Origin: Pseudoips prasinana
Lineage: Eukaryota > Arthropoda > Insecta > Lepidoptera > Nolidae
Length of the DNA stretch: 64,000 nt
Assembly: GCA_951640165.1 (NCBI GenBank)
Contig: OX621236.1
Span: 28,512,948 to 28,576,947, forward strand
Direction: 5' to 3'
How positions within the stretch are numbered: the first letter of the stretch is position 1; every line of letters starts with the position of its first letter. The notes beneath the pieces were generated by a model, which worked only from the letters and a program-made list of their open reading frames with translations, ran no database searches and was not told where the DNA came from. Shown here one piece after another: positions 21,980 to 32,588 of the stretch. The position numbers and the translations under genes were made by a program.

Positions 21980-24248
21980 TCTATATAAATAAAAAGAGAA
22001 GTCCTGACTGACTGACTGACTCATCAACGCTCAGCCCAAACCCTTGGCCCTAAAAAGCTGAAATTTTGCACAGATGTTTTCTTTATAATGTAGACAAGGA
22101 ATAAGGAAGGATTTTTCGAAATTCAACCCCTAAAGGGGTAAAACGGGGGTGCGAAGTTAGTATGAAACTTTGCCGTTTTTGAAGTTAGAGGCATGAAAGT
22201 TGGTATTTGGCCTTGCAGTTAAAAATAAAAAATATGTGTTTCAGGATTTTTGGAAATTTAACCCCCAAGGCCAAAAAATAGGGGATGTAAGTTTGTACGA
22301 AAAATGTCCCAATTTTTAAGTTAAACGCATGAAAATTAGCATTTGGCTTTTTAGTTAAGAATAAAAAATATATACTTCAGGATTTTTGAAAATTCCATCC
22401 CGAAGGTCATAAAATAGGGGATGTAAGTTTGTATGAAAAATGCGATATTTTTGAAGTTAAACGCATGAATACTCATTGTATTTGGCCTTTCTGTTAAAAA
22501 TATATAGCATTTATTTCAGGATTTTTGGAAATGACACCCGCAAGGGCGGAAAATAGGGGATATAATTTTATACTGCCTGACTGACATAAAAACGCACAGT
22601 CTAAACGGCTGCAGTTAGGACTTGAATTTTGACAGTAGTTACCATTTATGACGTAGGCATCCACTGAAGAAGGGTTTTTGAAAAGACCAGCCCTAAGGGA
22701 CTAAAATAAGGGATGAAATATTTTATGAAAATGCTTAATTTTGATGTTAAAGGCTTTAGTATATAGACTTGCAGTTAAAAATTAAAATATATATTTCAGG
22801 ATTTTTGAATATTCCACCCCCAAGGGCGTAAAATTAGGGATGTAAGTTTATATGAAAAAAATGCCAACAAGTTTTAAGTTAAACGCATGAAAATTTGTAT
22901 TTGGCATTACAGTTAAAAATTAAATGTATGTGTTTCAGGATTTCCGAGAATTCTACCACGTAGGGTGACAAATAGGGGATGTTTGTATGAAAAATGTGAA
23001 TTTTTTTAAGGTTAACTCATGAAAATTGTTATTTGACCTTTCATTTAAAAATATCTATTTCAGGATTTTTGGGAATTCCAGCCCTTTAGGGTGACAAATA
23101 GGGGATGGAAGTTTGTATGAAAAATGTGACATTTTTTAAGGTAAACGCATGAAAATTTGTATTTCGCCTTTCATTTAAACATGATAAATATATCATCAGG
23201 ACTTTTGGAAATTCCACCCCTAAAGACGACTAAAATAGGGATGTATGTTTGTATGAAAAACGGTTTTTTTTTTGGAGTTAATAGCATGTAAATTGATATT
23301 TCAGTTAAAAATAAAGCAATCAAGGGAATAATTTGTTGTTAAAAAAGGTAATCCATAACTGATTCAATAGGTCAACACCAAAAATGTACGCCAACTTAAA
23401 TTATAGAGAAATTCGTTTCTTATTGCTTAAAATGTTGTGTTTGATGTCGTCTAAGTAAAGATTTAGCGTTTTATAAGATTTGTAACTTCTTTTTTTTGGT
23501 ATTTTTCATAACATATTAAAAAAACGTCAATTTAATAAAATTGGGATAAAAAGTCATTGACCCAAAATTCGAGTTAGCGTAGTATAAATTGTTCGTGTCG
23601 AGATGATCGCACCCAAAAAATATAATCTTAATTTTACTGATCTACAAGTTCACAATTTTGTAACTCGATGGCTTTTATATCGTTTCAGATCGCAGAACTC
23701 ATTTGACATATCGGTTAAAATAAATAAATGCTTGAAGTAAAAGGTAGTCCAAAACTGAATCAAAAGATGATCGCCTAAATCTCACCCAAAATATATGCCC
23801 ACATCTTAATTTTACCGCTTTATAAGGTTATATTTTTGTTAGTAGATGGTGTAATCATCGTTTTAGTTCGCGCTACGGTTTCGTTCACAAAATGTGATAT
23901 TAGACCTATCAATGCCGTGGTCGCAACCTAAGCTAATGGGAGTTACCTTGGTGATTAATGCATCGTTGATTATTATATTACTTTATTTGACTTACTGACT
24001 TTACTTAAGGACAATTGATATGTATTCTTTGATATTTTTGGGTTTATGATATCGCGACTTTTTTTAAATAACAGTAGCAAAGTAGTCTTTAGTTTATTTC
24101 TTAACTAGGTTGTTTATAGGTTAGGTTTTCTTAAATTTATATTGCTTATTTCTTTTAAAAGTTATTTTTTTTAGATTAAGCTAGAAGTAAGTAGTTACAT
24201 TGGTAATCATTCAAAATTGTCGCGGACGAAGTCGCGGACACCAGCTAG
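21980..24248 (+). mobile_element. 2.27-kb Helitron with an internal tandem array
   Basis: Begins TCTATATAAATAAAAAGAGA with a (GACT)n stretch. It ends with the foldback GTCGCGGACGAAGTCGCGGAC, then ACCAGCTAG at 24248 followed by T. The base before the 5' TC is T rather than the expected A, perhaps a later substitution. The inverted relative at 32859-34690 confirms both ends. No Rep or helicase motif is present; most of the length is a tandem repeat array and low-GC sequence. Confidence 0.85.
22100..23320 (+). repeat. About eight tandem 125-145-bp repeats inside the Helitron
   Basis: Units begin with GGATTTTTGGAAATTCCACCC, continue AATAGGGGATGTAAGTTTGT, ATGAAAAATG, GTTAAACGCATGAAAATT, TATTTGGCCTTTCAGTTAAA, and end ATATATTTCA. 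Unit starts are near 22108, 22243, 22380, 22520, 22798, 22938, 23061 and 23199. The fourth is longer because it also contains a second copy of the element's 5' leader (CTGACTGAC..., AAACGGCTGCAGT). The inverted Helitron at 32859-34690 holds the same array in reverse. Confidence 0.88.
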
Positions 24249-24455
24249 TCTAAAATAAAACTAAAAAAAATATGATGTACATTACCTACCATGCAAACTA
24301 AAAACCAAAAATTAGTTTGAACGAGATCTAGCAAGTAGTTTTTTTTAATACGTCGTAAATCGTAAACCGCAATTTGATTTCATTTAATCAATTGAAATAC
24401 TTGCTGCTACGGAACCCTTCATGGGTGAGTCCGACTCGCACTTGGCCGGTTTTTA

Positions 24456-25342
24456 TTTTAATATATTATAATTTCAATACGCTTTGTCACTATAATGTTT
24501 CTAAATGTTTATTATAAAAAAAATGTACGAATAACAAGAAGTTTAAGGCGTGTGATGCTCCCGTCACGTTTTCTTAACGCGCCGCACACGATTAATGTAA
24601 TACGCAGTTCTAACTAATTCTAACAAGTTCTAATAAGGCAAATGGTTGTGAAAGGAACAATGTTTAAGGCACAGACTTCAACGTGCAGGTTTATCGCTTA
24701 CACATTTGTAAGTATGTATTATAGGATATAAGTACAATAATTATTGTCAGTAGAATGTGCTTCGGTAATTTTATTGGATAATATTCAAAAATATTCAGAA
24801 CTCCGCAGTAAATGCTAAGTGTAATAACAGGAAATAAAGAAACTTATTTATATTATATACAAATAAAAAAAAAAGAAAATGAAGGACAAAAAAAAGTACA
24901 CATATCAACAAGGTGTAGCATATACGGTGGACGTAACTAATTAAACCAAGCGCCTTAACTTGCTTCGGCTACTTGTATCACACCTTGCATATATTGTATT
25001 AATAATAAGTACCTCCATAACTTAAGTAGTATTATAACAATAAAGTCTAATATAAAACTTGTAAAATGCCACCACACTAGAGCTGCCATCGTGGTCTTAT
25101 CCTGGATTGCGCTGGCCCCCTCCTTCAGAAAAAATCTGGAGTAAGAAAAAAAAAAAAATTGTCCAAATATGTTTAGCTGTGTAACATCTCCGACCAATGT
25201 CGGGGGTAAAATAGCAAAACAAACAATTAAAAAAAAAACCTCACTTTCTTGACTATTTTCATCGGTGTGACGCCCATTTTGTCGATTACAACGTATCTAC
25301 CTTTACGAATGAGTGAAAGTGAAGAAAAATGCAATGGTCTTT
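24456..25342. other. Unassigned AT-rich DNA
   Basis: No recognised family. The GC step near 24560-24590 is short and has no match in the window. Confidence 0.4.
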
Positions 25343-25860
25343 TAATCAATCAATCAATCAATCAAATTATTTATTTGCCAGAATATGGTACAAAAGATTT
25401 TACATAATAAGATTCCGCATATCCTGCCACTAATGGCGTGCAAATACATTATTCTGTTTTTTTTTTTATAAAATAAATTGTTTACAATGTCAAATAGATA
25501 ATATAAATATGTCAATGATGTACAATAGAATAATAATAATGATAAAAAATAGTAATAATAAAAATACGTCCATTTGTAATAAAAAAAATGTCAAGTTTCT
25601 ATTCTATCGTCAAAGAAGTTTCTGATATTATAATAACATTTATTTAATAGTAGCCGATATATATATTTTTTGAATAATAACATTGGTAAATTAATTAGAT
25701 TATCAGGTAGTTTATTATATATTCTTATGCACATACAATTGACATTTCGTTTAAATAGCTCTAGTTTAATTTGAGGTAGGCGTAGTCTATTTTTGTGTCT
25801 GGAGCGGCTGTTTGCATGGTCGCAGAACTTTTCAAACTTTTTGAAAAAAAAAATTAATGC
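25343..25860 (-). pseudogene. CR1/Jockey-like LINE 3' end
   Basis: On the minus strand the coding part (25857-25591) reads KFEKFCDHANSRSRHKNRLRLPQIKLELFKRNVNCMCIRIYNKLPDNLINLP...FKKYIYRLLLNKCYYNIRNFFDD. The HNYNTR-like block and the 'YNKLP--I' motif mark the ORF2 C-terminus. An untranslated region follows and ends in (TTGA)n, seen on the plus strand as TCAATCAATCAATCAATCAA at 25345-25366. No polymerase motif is included. Confidence 0.8.
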
Positions 25861-26039
25861 TATCACCGGCATCATAGAAGGAAAAATTGGGGTTAGTTCT
25901 GATTGCCTCCGTTCTTGTTTCGCCCCGAAAATTATATCGTGGGCAATCGATAGTTAATATATGTATGTACTTATAAAATATCGTTTTAATAACTTTCGGG
26001 GGGAAACTAGAACGGGGGGAATGAGCACTAACCCAAAAA

Positions 26040-26191
26040 TTGGGGCAAGGACAAAGAGAGGCTGACCGAGAGGTTAATATATGGACCAGGTGAAAGAAGT
26101 TGTGAAAATGGAAGCTTACAAAGAAGTCAAGGAGACGCCTCACGATAGAGACGGCTGGAAACTGCTACACCGACAAGTGCAGAACACTTAA
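26040..26191 (+). pseudogene. RTE-like LINE C-terminal relic
   Basis: In plus frames the segment reads GQGQRE(A/R)..., then DQVKEVVKMEAYKEVKETPHDRDGWKLLHRQVQNT-stop at 26191, with a frameshift near 26075. The 'WxDxVKE...DRDxWK' pattern is that of RTE-type ORF2 ends (compare SDQIGDVV...CKDRDKWKSV at 11370-11500). Short and dead. Confidence 0.6.
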
Positions 26192-27344
26192 GTTAAAGAG
26201 AGTGATGAAAAAGAGCCCCAATTATTTAACTCTCTATTTTTCAGTTCTTTCTCTCCTTCACATATAATCCCTACTTAATTCTCATATACTACTATTGGAA
26301 GTGAATATTATTTATTTATTTATTTTTTGTTTATAAAATCGAATTCGTATTTTTAGTATTTTTATTTATTAATCTAAATATGCAATTCTGCATGTAGTGT
26401 AAAAGTACTTTGACCCAATGAAGTCTTGTTACTACCTCTTGTTAACCGTGGTTGGCTTGGTGACCTGTAATTCAGGTTTCTCCTAAACCTACAATAGGCA
26501 CCAGTCTCTCACAAAGTTATGTTCTAGCTTTATTAGTATTTGTTTTAATTAGAGTCTGTGTTTTGTTCTAAAGAGAAAATAAACGAATTTAGATTTGATA
26601 AAAAATATCTCTAGTCTAAACGCATAAAAGTGCCATTTAAATATTAGCCCGTGCTCATTTATTATTCTCTGCAAAAATATACTTTATACCCGAAACATCA
26701 ATTAAATTAAGCAATTAATTTGTTTACCATATAATGGCTATAATTCGGTTCCGTATAATATGTACGTGTACATACAATTGTTCATCCGTATCATTAATTA
26801 TATTTTTATATTGATTTAGGCGGTCATATGTTGATACGGCCATGACAACCAAAACTAATTGTGATCATACAAATTACGTTTTCGTGTTACACGTGGCACG
26901 ACACAGCTGGTAATAAATAACTTACTCTAGCTAGTGGTAATTTATTCTTTAATAAACAGACTCAGACAGACTCAGTCGGTTCGGTAGTGACCTACCTTCT
27001 GATCCAAATAAAGAAATGAATAATAAAGGTTTTTGTCCATGTAGCCTTTAAAAAAGCGCTTGTAAATAGTCAGAACATATTTGTAGTAATATAGTTAAGT
27101 ATACATAATTGTTACTAGGTACACGGCTACATATCAACCTATACTTTTCCAAAATAAGCTGCTGAAATCCTATACAACGCGAGATGTGTAGCCGTGTGTA
27201 TATATAAATATTTAGGTACACGGATTGTATGAACACATTTCGAATAAAATTTATTTTATAATAGTAATAATATTTAGCTAGTTTATATTAAGTTATTGTC
27301 AAAGAGATCATGTATAGGTTTAATTATCGAAATATATAGGTTGC
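26192..27344. other. Unassigned AT-rich DNA
   Basis: No gene recognised. An 11-bp inverted pair (ACACGGCTACA near 27120, complement near 27188) could form a loose hairpin. About 27030-27078 holds an inverted copy of the short LINE end described at 30951-31049. Confidence 0.4.
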
Positions 27345-27440
27345 GGGTTCGATCTTCGCACTAACGATTATTTGTGACAACGCCATGGCGTTGTGCAATA
27401 TGTGTGTAGGTATTTACTTATTTATACTCTTATAAATAAA
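27345..27440 (+). repeat. SINE-G fragment
   Basis: Contains GGTTGCGGGTTCGATCTTCG (B box) and CACTAACGATTATTTGTG, shared with the minus-strand fragment at 28024-28090, followed by GCGTTGTGCAATATG, which recurs at 31325-31395. Confidence 0.55.
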
Positions 27441-27527
27441 TAAATTCATACATATTGCACAAAGCCATCTAGCGCAAACTAAGCTATACATACATAATAA
27501 TATGTACATATTGCACAACGTCATCTA

Positions 27528-27815
27528 GAATAGAATAGAATAGAATATCTTTATTTGCTTTGAATGTAGGTACAAACATTAGTTGTTAAAATACATGCTT
27601 AAGAATCCTTGTACATTCTGTCTTAATAAAGCATGCAAATTCATTTTTAAACTAAAAAGACATGGAGACATTAATTTAAATTTGCTTATCATCTAGGAAT
27701 TCTTGCGAGGTATAATAGCATTTTTCAGCTAGCAGTGCTGAGAGGTCTTTTTTTAACCTTTCCAATGGGAGATCTTTAATGCTGTTTGGCAGCTTATTGA
27801 AGATAACAGGTACCA
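27528..27815 (-). pseudogene. CR1-like LINE 3' end with (GAATA)n tail
   Basis: The minus frame 27811-27676 encodes VPVIFNKLPNSIKDLPLERLKKDLSALLAEKCYYTSQEFLDDKQI-stop, again the 'FNKLP-SIK-L' C-terminus. The untranslated end finishes in repeated GAATA/TATTC at 27528-27550. It is placed inside a SINE-G-like unit: the words CATCTAG (left) and CATATAG (right) before GCGCAAACT suggest an imperfect 7-bp target duplication. Confidence 0.78.
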
Positions 27816-27884
27816 TATAGCGCAAACTAAACAAAGCTTATACTATGTATACTAGACAATTGATATAACTACTTATATATTTGA

Positions 27885-27995
27885 TCTTGTGAGGGTCGCC
27901 GGAAGTAACTGGATGTGGATAGCGCAAGACCGGCAATTGTGGAGATCCTTGAGAGAGGCCTTTGTCCTGCGGTGAGCGTCTTTCGCCTGATATGA
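27885..27995 (+). pseudogene. GAT-LINE 3' relic
   Basis: GATCTTGTGAGGGTCGCCGG ... GATAGCGCAAGACCGGCAAT ... then GTCTTTCGCCTGATATGATG corresponds to DLVRVAGSNWMWIAQDRQLWRSL-EAFVL and the start of the (GAT)n tail. Confidence 0.72.
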
Positions 27996-28023
27996 TGACG
28001 ATATAATACCCAGAAACCACCAA

Positions 28024-28090
28024 GAAGACAAAAACCTGTTCATGAACACAAATAATCGTTAGTGCGAAGATCGAACCCGCAACCTAAGCC
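28024..28090 (-). repeat. SINE-G fragment, inverted
   Basis: CAAATAATCGTTAGTGCGAA and GATCGAACCCGCAACCTAAG are the complement of the B-box region at 27345-27400. Confidence 0.6.
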
Positions 28091-28496
28091 CAGAGGGGTT
28101 CCGTACCCAAATAACAAAGCGGATCTAATCAATGACAACCTGCTATTCATTTGTCCGCCAGTCGATATACTTACGAGACTCTTAAGTCGTAAACATCATT
28201 ACTAAATAGTTTCAGAACTAAAACTACGAGTATATTTTATTCTGTAAAATTCAGTAAAATGTTGACGCGAAACCCGAATATAAAAATAAGAGAAGGACAT
28301 TCAGACAAGATGTAGTAAAAGTATCGATTTTGACATTAAATTCATTTAACAAAACCAATCATAAATGAAATTATAATTCCGTTTGATCAAATATAAGACA
28401 CGATCTAATAATCTATTTGTACCTAGAATTAATATACAGTTAATTTGTAATACTACAATTATTATTCACGTTCTGACTATTTACAAGAGCTTTTTG

Positions 28497-28740
28497 AAGT
28501 TATACTTCTTTTGGCGCGATGGAGAAAAATGATGAGAGTGAATTTTTACGATGCGCGCGCACACCGACACCAAAAAATTTAACAGCATGAAGTTAGTTCT
28601 AGGTGGTATGAAAATGTATGAGAGTCAATTTTTACGATGCGCGCACATCGTTAAAATAACAGCATGACGTTAGTTCTAGGTGGTATGAAAATTGATAACT
28701 ATGTTCAAGTTGTATATTAAGAAGTATAACTTCTAACGCG
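28497..28740. mobile_element. GAAGTTATACTTCTT MITE, copy 2
   Basis: Same ends and two-module interior as 14047-14284. It is absent from the matching place in copy B (31888-31912, CTATTTACAAGCAATGTTTT). Here it is flanked by TTTTGAAG on both sides (left at about 28492, right at about 28768), which may be an 8-bp target duplication, although the left copy also resembles the element's own end. Confidence 0.75.
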
Positions 28741-29069
28741 TGCACATAAGTACACACAAGTTTTTTTTGAAGTCTATGTGAATAAAAACCGTTTTTATTT
28801 TCATTCATCTCGCTGAAGTATTCGCAGATGTATATATATTACCAAAACATTAACCCTTGTGCGCCGACGAAGACTGCTCTAGACTAAACATGTGTGTGGG
28901 TTGTGGCAGTCTTATAGCCCGCACTGTTACGTTTCAGGCTATCAATTATTTAAAATACAGACTGAAATATGAGTGTAAGAACCTAATCAACTTCGTTTAG
29001 CTAACATTTTCTGCGGAGTTAGATAATTTATAACACTGGTTTGTATTGTAACATTTAAGTCGACGCTCG

Positions 29070-29220
29070 CTCTTGTGAAATGCCACAAAGCCGATCCAGA
29101 TAGAGAAGAACTATAAATGGGTCACAAAAAAATGATGTCTCGTGCGGGGATCGAACACGAAACAGGAAAGCGCCGAGATAATAGCGATGTTACTACTTTA
29201 ACCACTCCCAACAGTCACTT
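29070..29220 (-). repeat. SINE-H, tRNA-like, shared by both duplication copies
   Basis: GGGGATCGAACACGAAACAG (inverted B box) with GATGTTACTACTTTAACCAC near the right end looks like a tRNA-derived head on the minus strand. The corresponding sequence at 32240-32350 in copy B is degenerate, so the insertion predates the duplication. Confidence 0.5.
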
Positions 29221-29231
29221 TGTAGGATTTA

Positions 29232-29368
29232 GGACTTAGGACAAACAGACATTTTCATGTAATACCTACATAAGTATGTATTTACAAAAGAAAATTAGTA
29301 TATGAAGTATTTAAGTTATTTGGTAGGTCGGCTTAGTTTGGGGATCAGAATTTGTGAATAATGTCGTA
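29232..29368 (+). repeat. SINE-A tail fragment, rearranged
   Basis: Starts with GGACAAACAGACAT (complement-like order), then CATAAGTATGTATTTACAAA, AGTTATTTGGTAGG and GGCTTAGTTTGGGGATCAGA, ending AATAATGTC. The head is missing and internal segments are deleted. It is present only in copy A of the duplication. Confidence 0.6.
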
Positions 29369-29783
29369 GAATAGAGCGTCACTCATCATCTGTGGTTGAC
29401 GTAGTTAGTGCCATATCATAACGTGGACTTACGATCTCGTCATGCAATCCCGGGATATTAATAAATTCACTATTTTGTACTGTATAAACTATATTGACCA
29501 GTTTATTACTAAAACAGCCGTCTCATGAAAAGTTACGAAAGTTTTGTAGAGTTACGACTCGGTAATACTCGTACACAAACACAGTTTGTAAACTTTTACG
29601 GTAATTTATTATACTTATTTTTATTGACAACGAGTCACAATGGCATAAAGTAGTGTTTTCACATAAACCATCTTGAAAAATCCGAAAGGAGGTTCGCAAT
29701 TACAAGCAACACTCTTTTTAAGACTTTGTATATAAATAAAATTCGTAACATCAATACTTAAAAATTGATCTGCCAGTGTGTAT

Positions 29784-29858
29784 CGTTCGTAGCTTAACGC
29801 AGAGCGCCTACCCCGGATTGGTAGGTAGATGGTGCAGGTTCGAGACCCGCGGGACGAT
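29784..29858 (+). repeat. tRNA-like sequence, probable SINE head or tRNA pseudogene
   Basis: 75 bases fold roughly as a tRNA: acceptor TCGTTCG with GGGACGA (6 of 7 pairs including a wobble), D-arm/A-box TAGCTTAACGCAGAGCG, anticodon stem CCTACC/GGTAGG with a 7-base loop whose middle triplet is GGA, and T arm GCAGG-TTCGAGA-CCCGC with B box GGTTCGAGACC and one mispair. The anticodon would fit tRNA-Ser, but the long variable arm of Ser tRNAs is missing. A degenerate second copy 308 bp downstream with the same flanks argues for a repeat rather than a functional gene. Confidence 0.5.
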
Positions 29859-30091
29859 TAAATTTATGATTTCCCATTTTTGAGATTAGATAAACGCTTT
29901 GCATTGCGAATAATGCTATAAAATTCAAATTTAATAATTTGGAAGATGTTATCAATATGATATGATCTTTCAAATGCAACTGTGAACATATCTGTCGGCC
30001 ATGTTTCTATAAAACAAAGCCGATAGATGATACCTACATCCTCCGGAAGGATGTTAGCAAGGGAATCCTAAATTTGATCTGCCAGTGTGTA

Positions 30092-30152
30092 TCGTTCGTA
30101 GCTTAACGCAGAGCGCCTACCTCGGATGGGTAGATGGTGCAGCTTCGAGACC
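30092..30152 (+). repeat. Second, degenerate tRNA-like copy
   Basis: Repeats 'ATCTGCCAGTGTGT' flank, TCGTTCGTAGCTTAACGCAG and GCTTCGAGACCCGC of 29784-29858, but has lost part of the anticodon arm. Followed by the same TTAAATTTATGATTTCCCAT. Together the pair makes an insertion of about 430 bp that copy B of the segmental duplication lacks. Confidence 0.55.
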
Positions 30153-30950
30153 CGCCGGACGATTAAATTTATGATTTCCCATTTTTGAGATTTTGATAAA
30201 ACTTTTAAAGTTTTTAGAAAATGTACAAGTAACAGTGATAGTTTAATAACCCCGGAATCCCGGGGTATGTCCACGTTAACATATACATTGGATGTCATTA
30301 ACCCTAAATGGCCCTAGATAGACACATAGGTTAACCTATTTGCTGCTAAAGCATTCTATAAAGGTCAGGATGCAAGTAAAAGTTTATGAGCCTACTGCTC
30401 GTGACATCTGCCCCGCTTACACAGTTTTGTCTTAGCCATTCGATGGTAATGGCACATTGAGAGATTGACACAAAGCATTACCAAAGCATGGTATTGATAT
30501 ACCAATTTCTCAATACTTTTATAAATAGTTAGATAAGACGTTAATCTTTATGAAATATTAAGCATGACTTATAAAATATTTATGTCGAGTGTTATTTCAC
30601 GTAACTGCATCTTGATCGCAGATCCATTCCAAAGATTGCGCTAAAGTGAATGCAGTTGTACACAACACTTAAAAACATACTCCAATTACATCATTACAAT
30701 GAAGGCGTAAATATGTACCTACTACGGCACGTACATTCGATGAACATAACCATATGTTCTCACTTAACCTTGAAATCGTCTTTATTTTGTGGACAAAAAG
30801 GACGGTTATCAGGCTATATGTATTCACTGATGTGGTGTTGTCTATTTTATTTTGATTGGAGTGTTCACAACCCTTAACCCGCTTGTTACAAAAGTACAAC
30901 AGACTAGATAAAGCAGACTTCATGCTTTCCATGATGTTAGGGTTAACTAT

Positions 30951-31049
30951 AATGTATACAACTATAAAACTACAAACATGTTCTGACTATTTACAAGCGC
31001 TTTTTTTAAGTCTACGTGAATAAAAACCTTTTTTATTTTATTTTATTTT
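30951..31049 (+). repeat. Short LINE/SINE 3' end with (TTTTA)n tail
   Basis: GTTCTGACTATTTACAAGCG, TTTAAGTCTACGTGAATAAA and AACC followed by a TTTTATTTTA tail. Other copies: 27030-27078 (minus), 28465-28495/28768-28800, 31880-31940 and 42090-42170. Copy B of the duplication has the uninterrupted GTTAACTATGGCAGTAAG at 35921-35938, so this copy inserted after duplication. Confidence 0.75.
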
Positions 31050-31132
31050 ATGGCAGTAAGACTCAGTGCATGCTAGCCATCAGCGATCCCTCGCTACTAT
31101 AATATAATAATAATATCCTGAGACATTATTTA

Positions 31133-31256
31133 CATCATCATATCAGCCGAAAGACGTCCACTGCGGGACAAAGGCCTCTCCCAAAGATCTCCACAATTGC
31201 CAGTCTTGCGCTATCCGCATCTAGCTACTTCCAGCGACTCTCACAAGATCAAATAT
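31133..31256 (-). pseudogene. GAT-LINE 3' relic
   Basis: CATCATATCAGCCGAAAGAC ... CAAAGATCTCCACAATTGCC ... CACAAGATC. Minus strand codes DLVRVAGSS-MRIAQDWQLWRSL-EAFVPQWTSFG followed by the GAT tail. Its counterpart in copy B is 36008-36215. Confidence 0.75.
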
Positions 31257-31717
31257 ACATATATAAGTAGTTCTATCAATTGTGTAGTATCCGTACTATA
31301 AGCTTTAAATAGTTTGCGCTAGATGGCGTTGTGCAATATGTATGTATTTGTAGCTGTGATTAGTTTGCGCTAGATGGTATTGTGCAATATGTATGAATTT
31401 ATTTATTTATATTCTGGGTTCCGTAACCAAACAACAAAACGGATCTATCAATGACAACTTGCTATCTACTTGTCCGCCAGTCAGTTTACTTACGAAACTC
31501 TAAGTCGTAAACATAATGTCTGAATAGTTTCACTACTAAAACTATATTTTCTGATGACGCGAAATAAATAAATATAAATAAGAGAAGAACCTTCAGACAA
31601 GATGTAGTAAAATATATCTAAAACTAACGATTTTGACGATAAATTCAAGAATATTCAAGAATACCCATGTAACAAAACCATAACTATCGTTAATGAAATC
31701 ATAAATATGGTCAAACA

Positions 31718-31798
31718 CCGGCCATTGTGGAGATCCTTTGGGGAGGCCTTTGTACAGCAGTGGACTTCTTTCGGCGGATATGATGATGATGATGATCA
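31718..31798 (+). pseudogene. GAT-LINE extreme 3' end
   Basis: ACCGGCCATTGTGGAGATCC ... TTTGTACAGCAGTGGACTTC ... GGCGGATATGATGATGATGA codes RPLWRSFGEAFVQQWTSFGGY and continues directly into the (GAT)n tail. An 80-bp, heavily truncated insertion, found in copy B only. Confidence 0.75.
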
Positions 31799-32439
31799 AA
31801 TAAGTCACGATCAGATATTTGCACCAAGTATTTATATTCATAAGTTAATTTATAATACTACAATTATTATTCACGTTCTGACTATTTACAAGCAATGTTT
31901 TGAAGTCTATGTGAATAAAAACCATTTTTATTTATTTATTTTAATTAGATTAATCTCGCTGAAGTATTCGCAGATGTGTGTATCTCACCAAAACAATAAC
32001 CCTTGTACGCCGGCGAAGACTGCATAGACTAAACATGTGTGTGGGTTGTGGCAGTCTTATAGCCCGTACTGTTACTTTTCAGGCTATCAATTAGTAAAAT
32101 ACAGACTGAAATATGAGTGTTTTCTGCGGAGTTGGATAATTTATAACACTTGTCAGTATTAAGTATTACTGTTATTTAGCAAACGCTCGTTCTAATGAAT
32201 TCGTTGAATCGTGGAAGACCTTACAAACATGAAATTCATAGACACAAAGCAGATCCAGACAGAGAACAACTATAAATGGGTCACAAAAAAATGATGTATC
32301 TGCTGGTGTCTGTCACCAAGATAAAAGCGATGTTACTTACTACCTTAACCACTACTAAAAGTAAAATAATATCCAACTGCTACAAAGTGTCATATACTTT
32401 TGTTACGTATTTTTTGCTTTAATATTTGATGGCAGCACA

Positions 32440-32535
32440 GGTTCTGTGAACTATGACCATCAATCTGCGATCGCTAACCCGTCTGCCAAGCGTGGCGATT
32501 ATGGCATATACCCCATTCTTTGGGCAGGTTTTTGT
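32440..32535 (+). repeat. LINE 3' untranslated fragment
   Basis: CTGCGATCGCTAACCCGTCT, GCCAAGCGTGGCGATTATGG and CATATACCCC match 40785-40840 inside the better preserved LINE end at 40672-40905. Confidence 0.6.
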
Positions 32536-32588
32536 CCAGCCTATGTTTTTTACCAACCCAATTTTCCTTCATTAATATTTATTAATAA

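Larger units (their letters stand above)
21621..24455 (+). repeat. GGGTTCCGT...GGCCGG repeat, split by a Helitron
   Basis: Left part 21621-21979 begins TTTTTAGGGTTCCGTAGCCA and carries (TGTC)n. Right part 24249-24455 ends GGAACCCTTCATGGGTGAGT, CCGACTCGCACTTGGCCGG plus a T run. I know this as a very common lepidopteran interspersed repeat with unclear classification. A second, inverted copy without the right end lies at 39812-40080. No coding capacity seen. Confidence 0.65.
28090..31090. repeat. Segmental duplication, copy A
   Basis: Collinear with copy B at 31420-36000. Landmarks in the same order: GGTTCCGTACCCAAATAACA (28088) versus 31422; AAGACTGC-TAGACTAAACATG (28869) versus 32005; AATGGGTCACAAAAAAATGA (29115) versus 32276; AATAGAGCGTCACTCATCAT (29370) versus 34755; GAATCCCGGGGTATGTCCAC (30255) versus 35240; TATGGCAGTAAGACTCAGTG (31050) versus 35925. 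No coding content. A-specific insertions: a MITE at 28497, tRNA-like pair at 29766, a short LINE end at 30951. Confidence 0.88.

Noticed and set aside
22100..23320. CRISPR-like array
   Set aside because: Units are degenerate, 125-145 bp, contiguous and without unique spacers; they lie inside a Helitron of a eukaryote.
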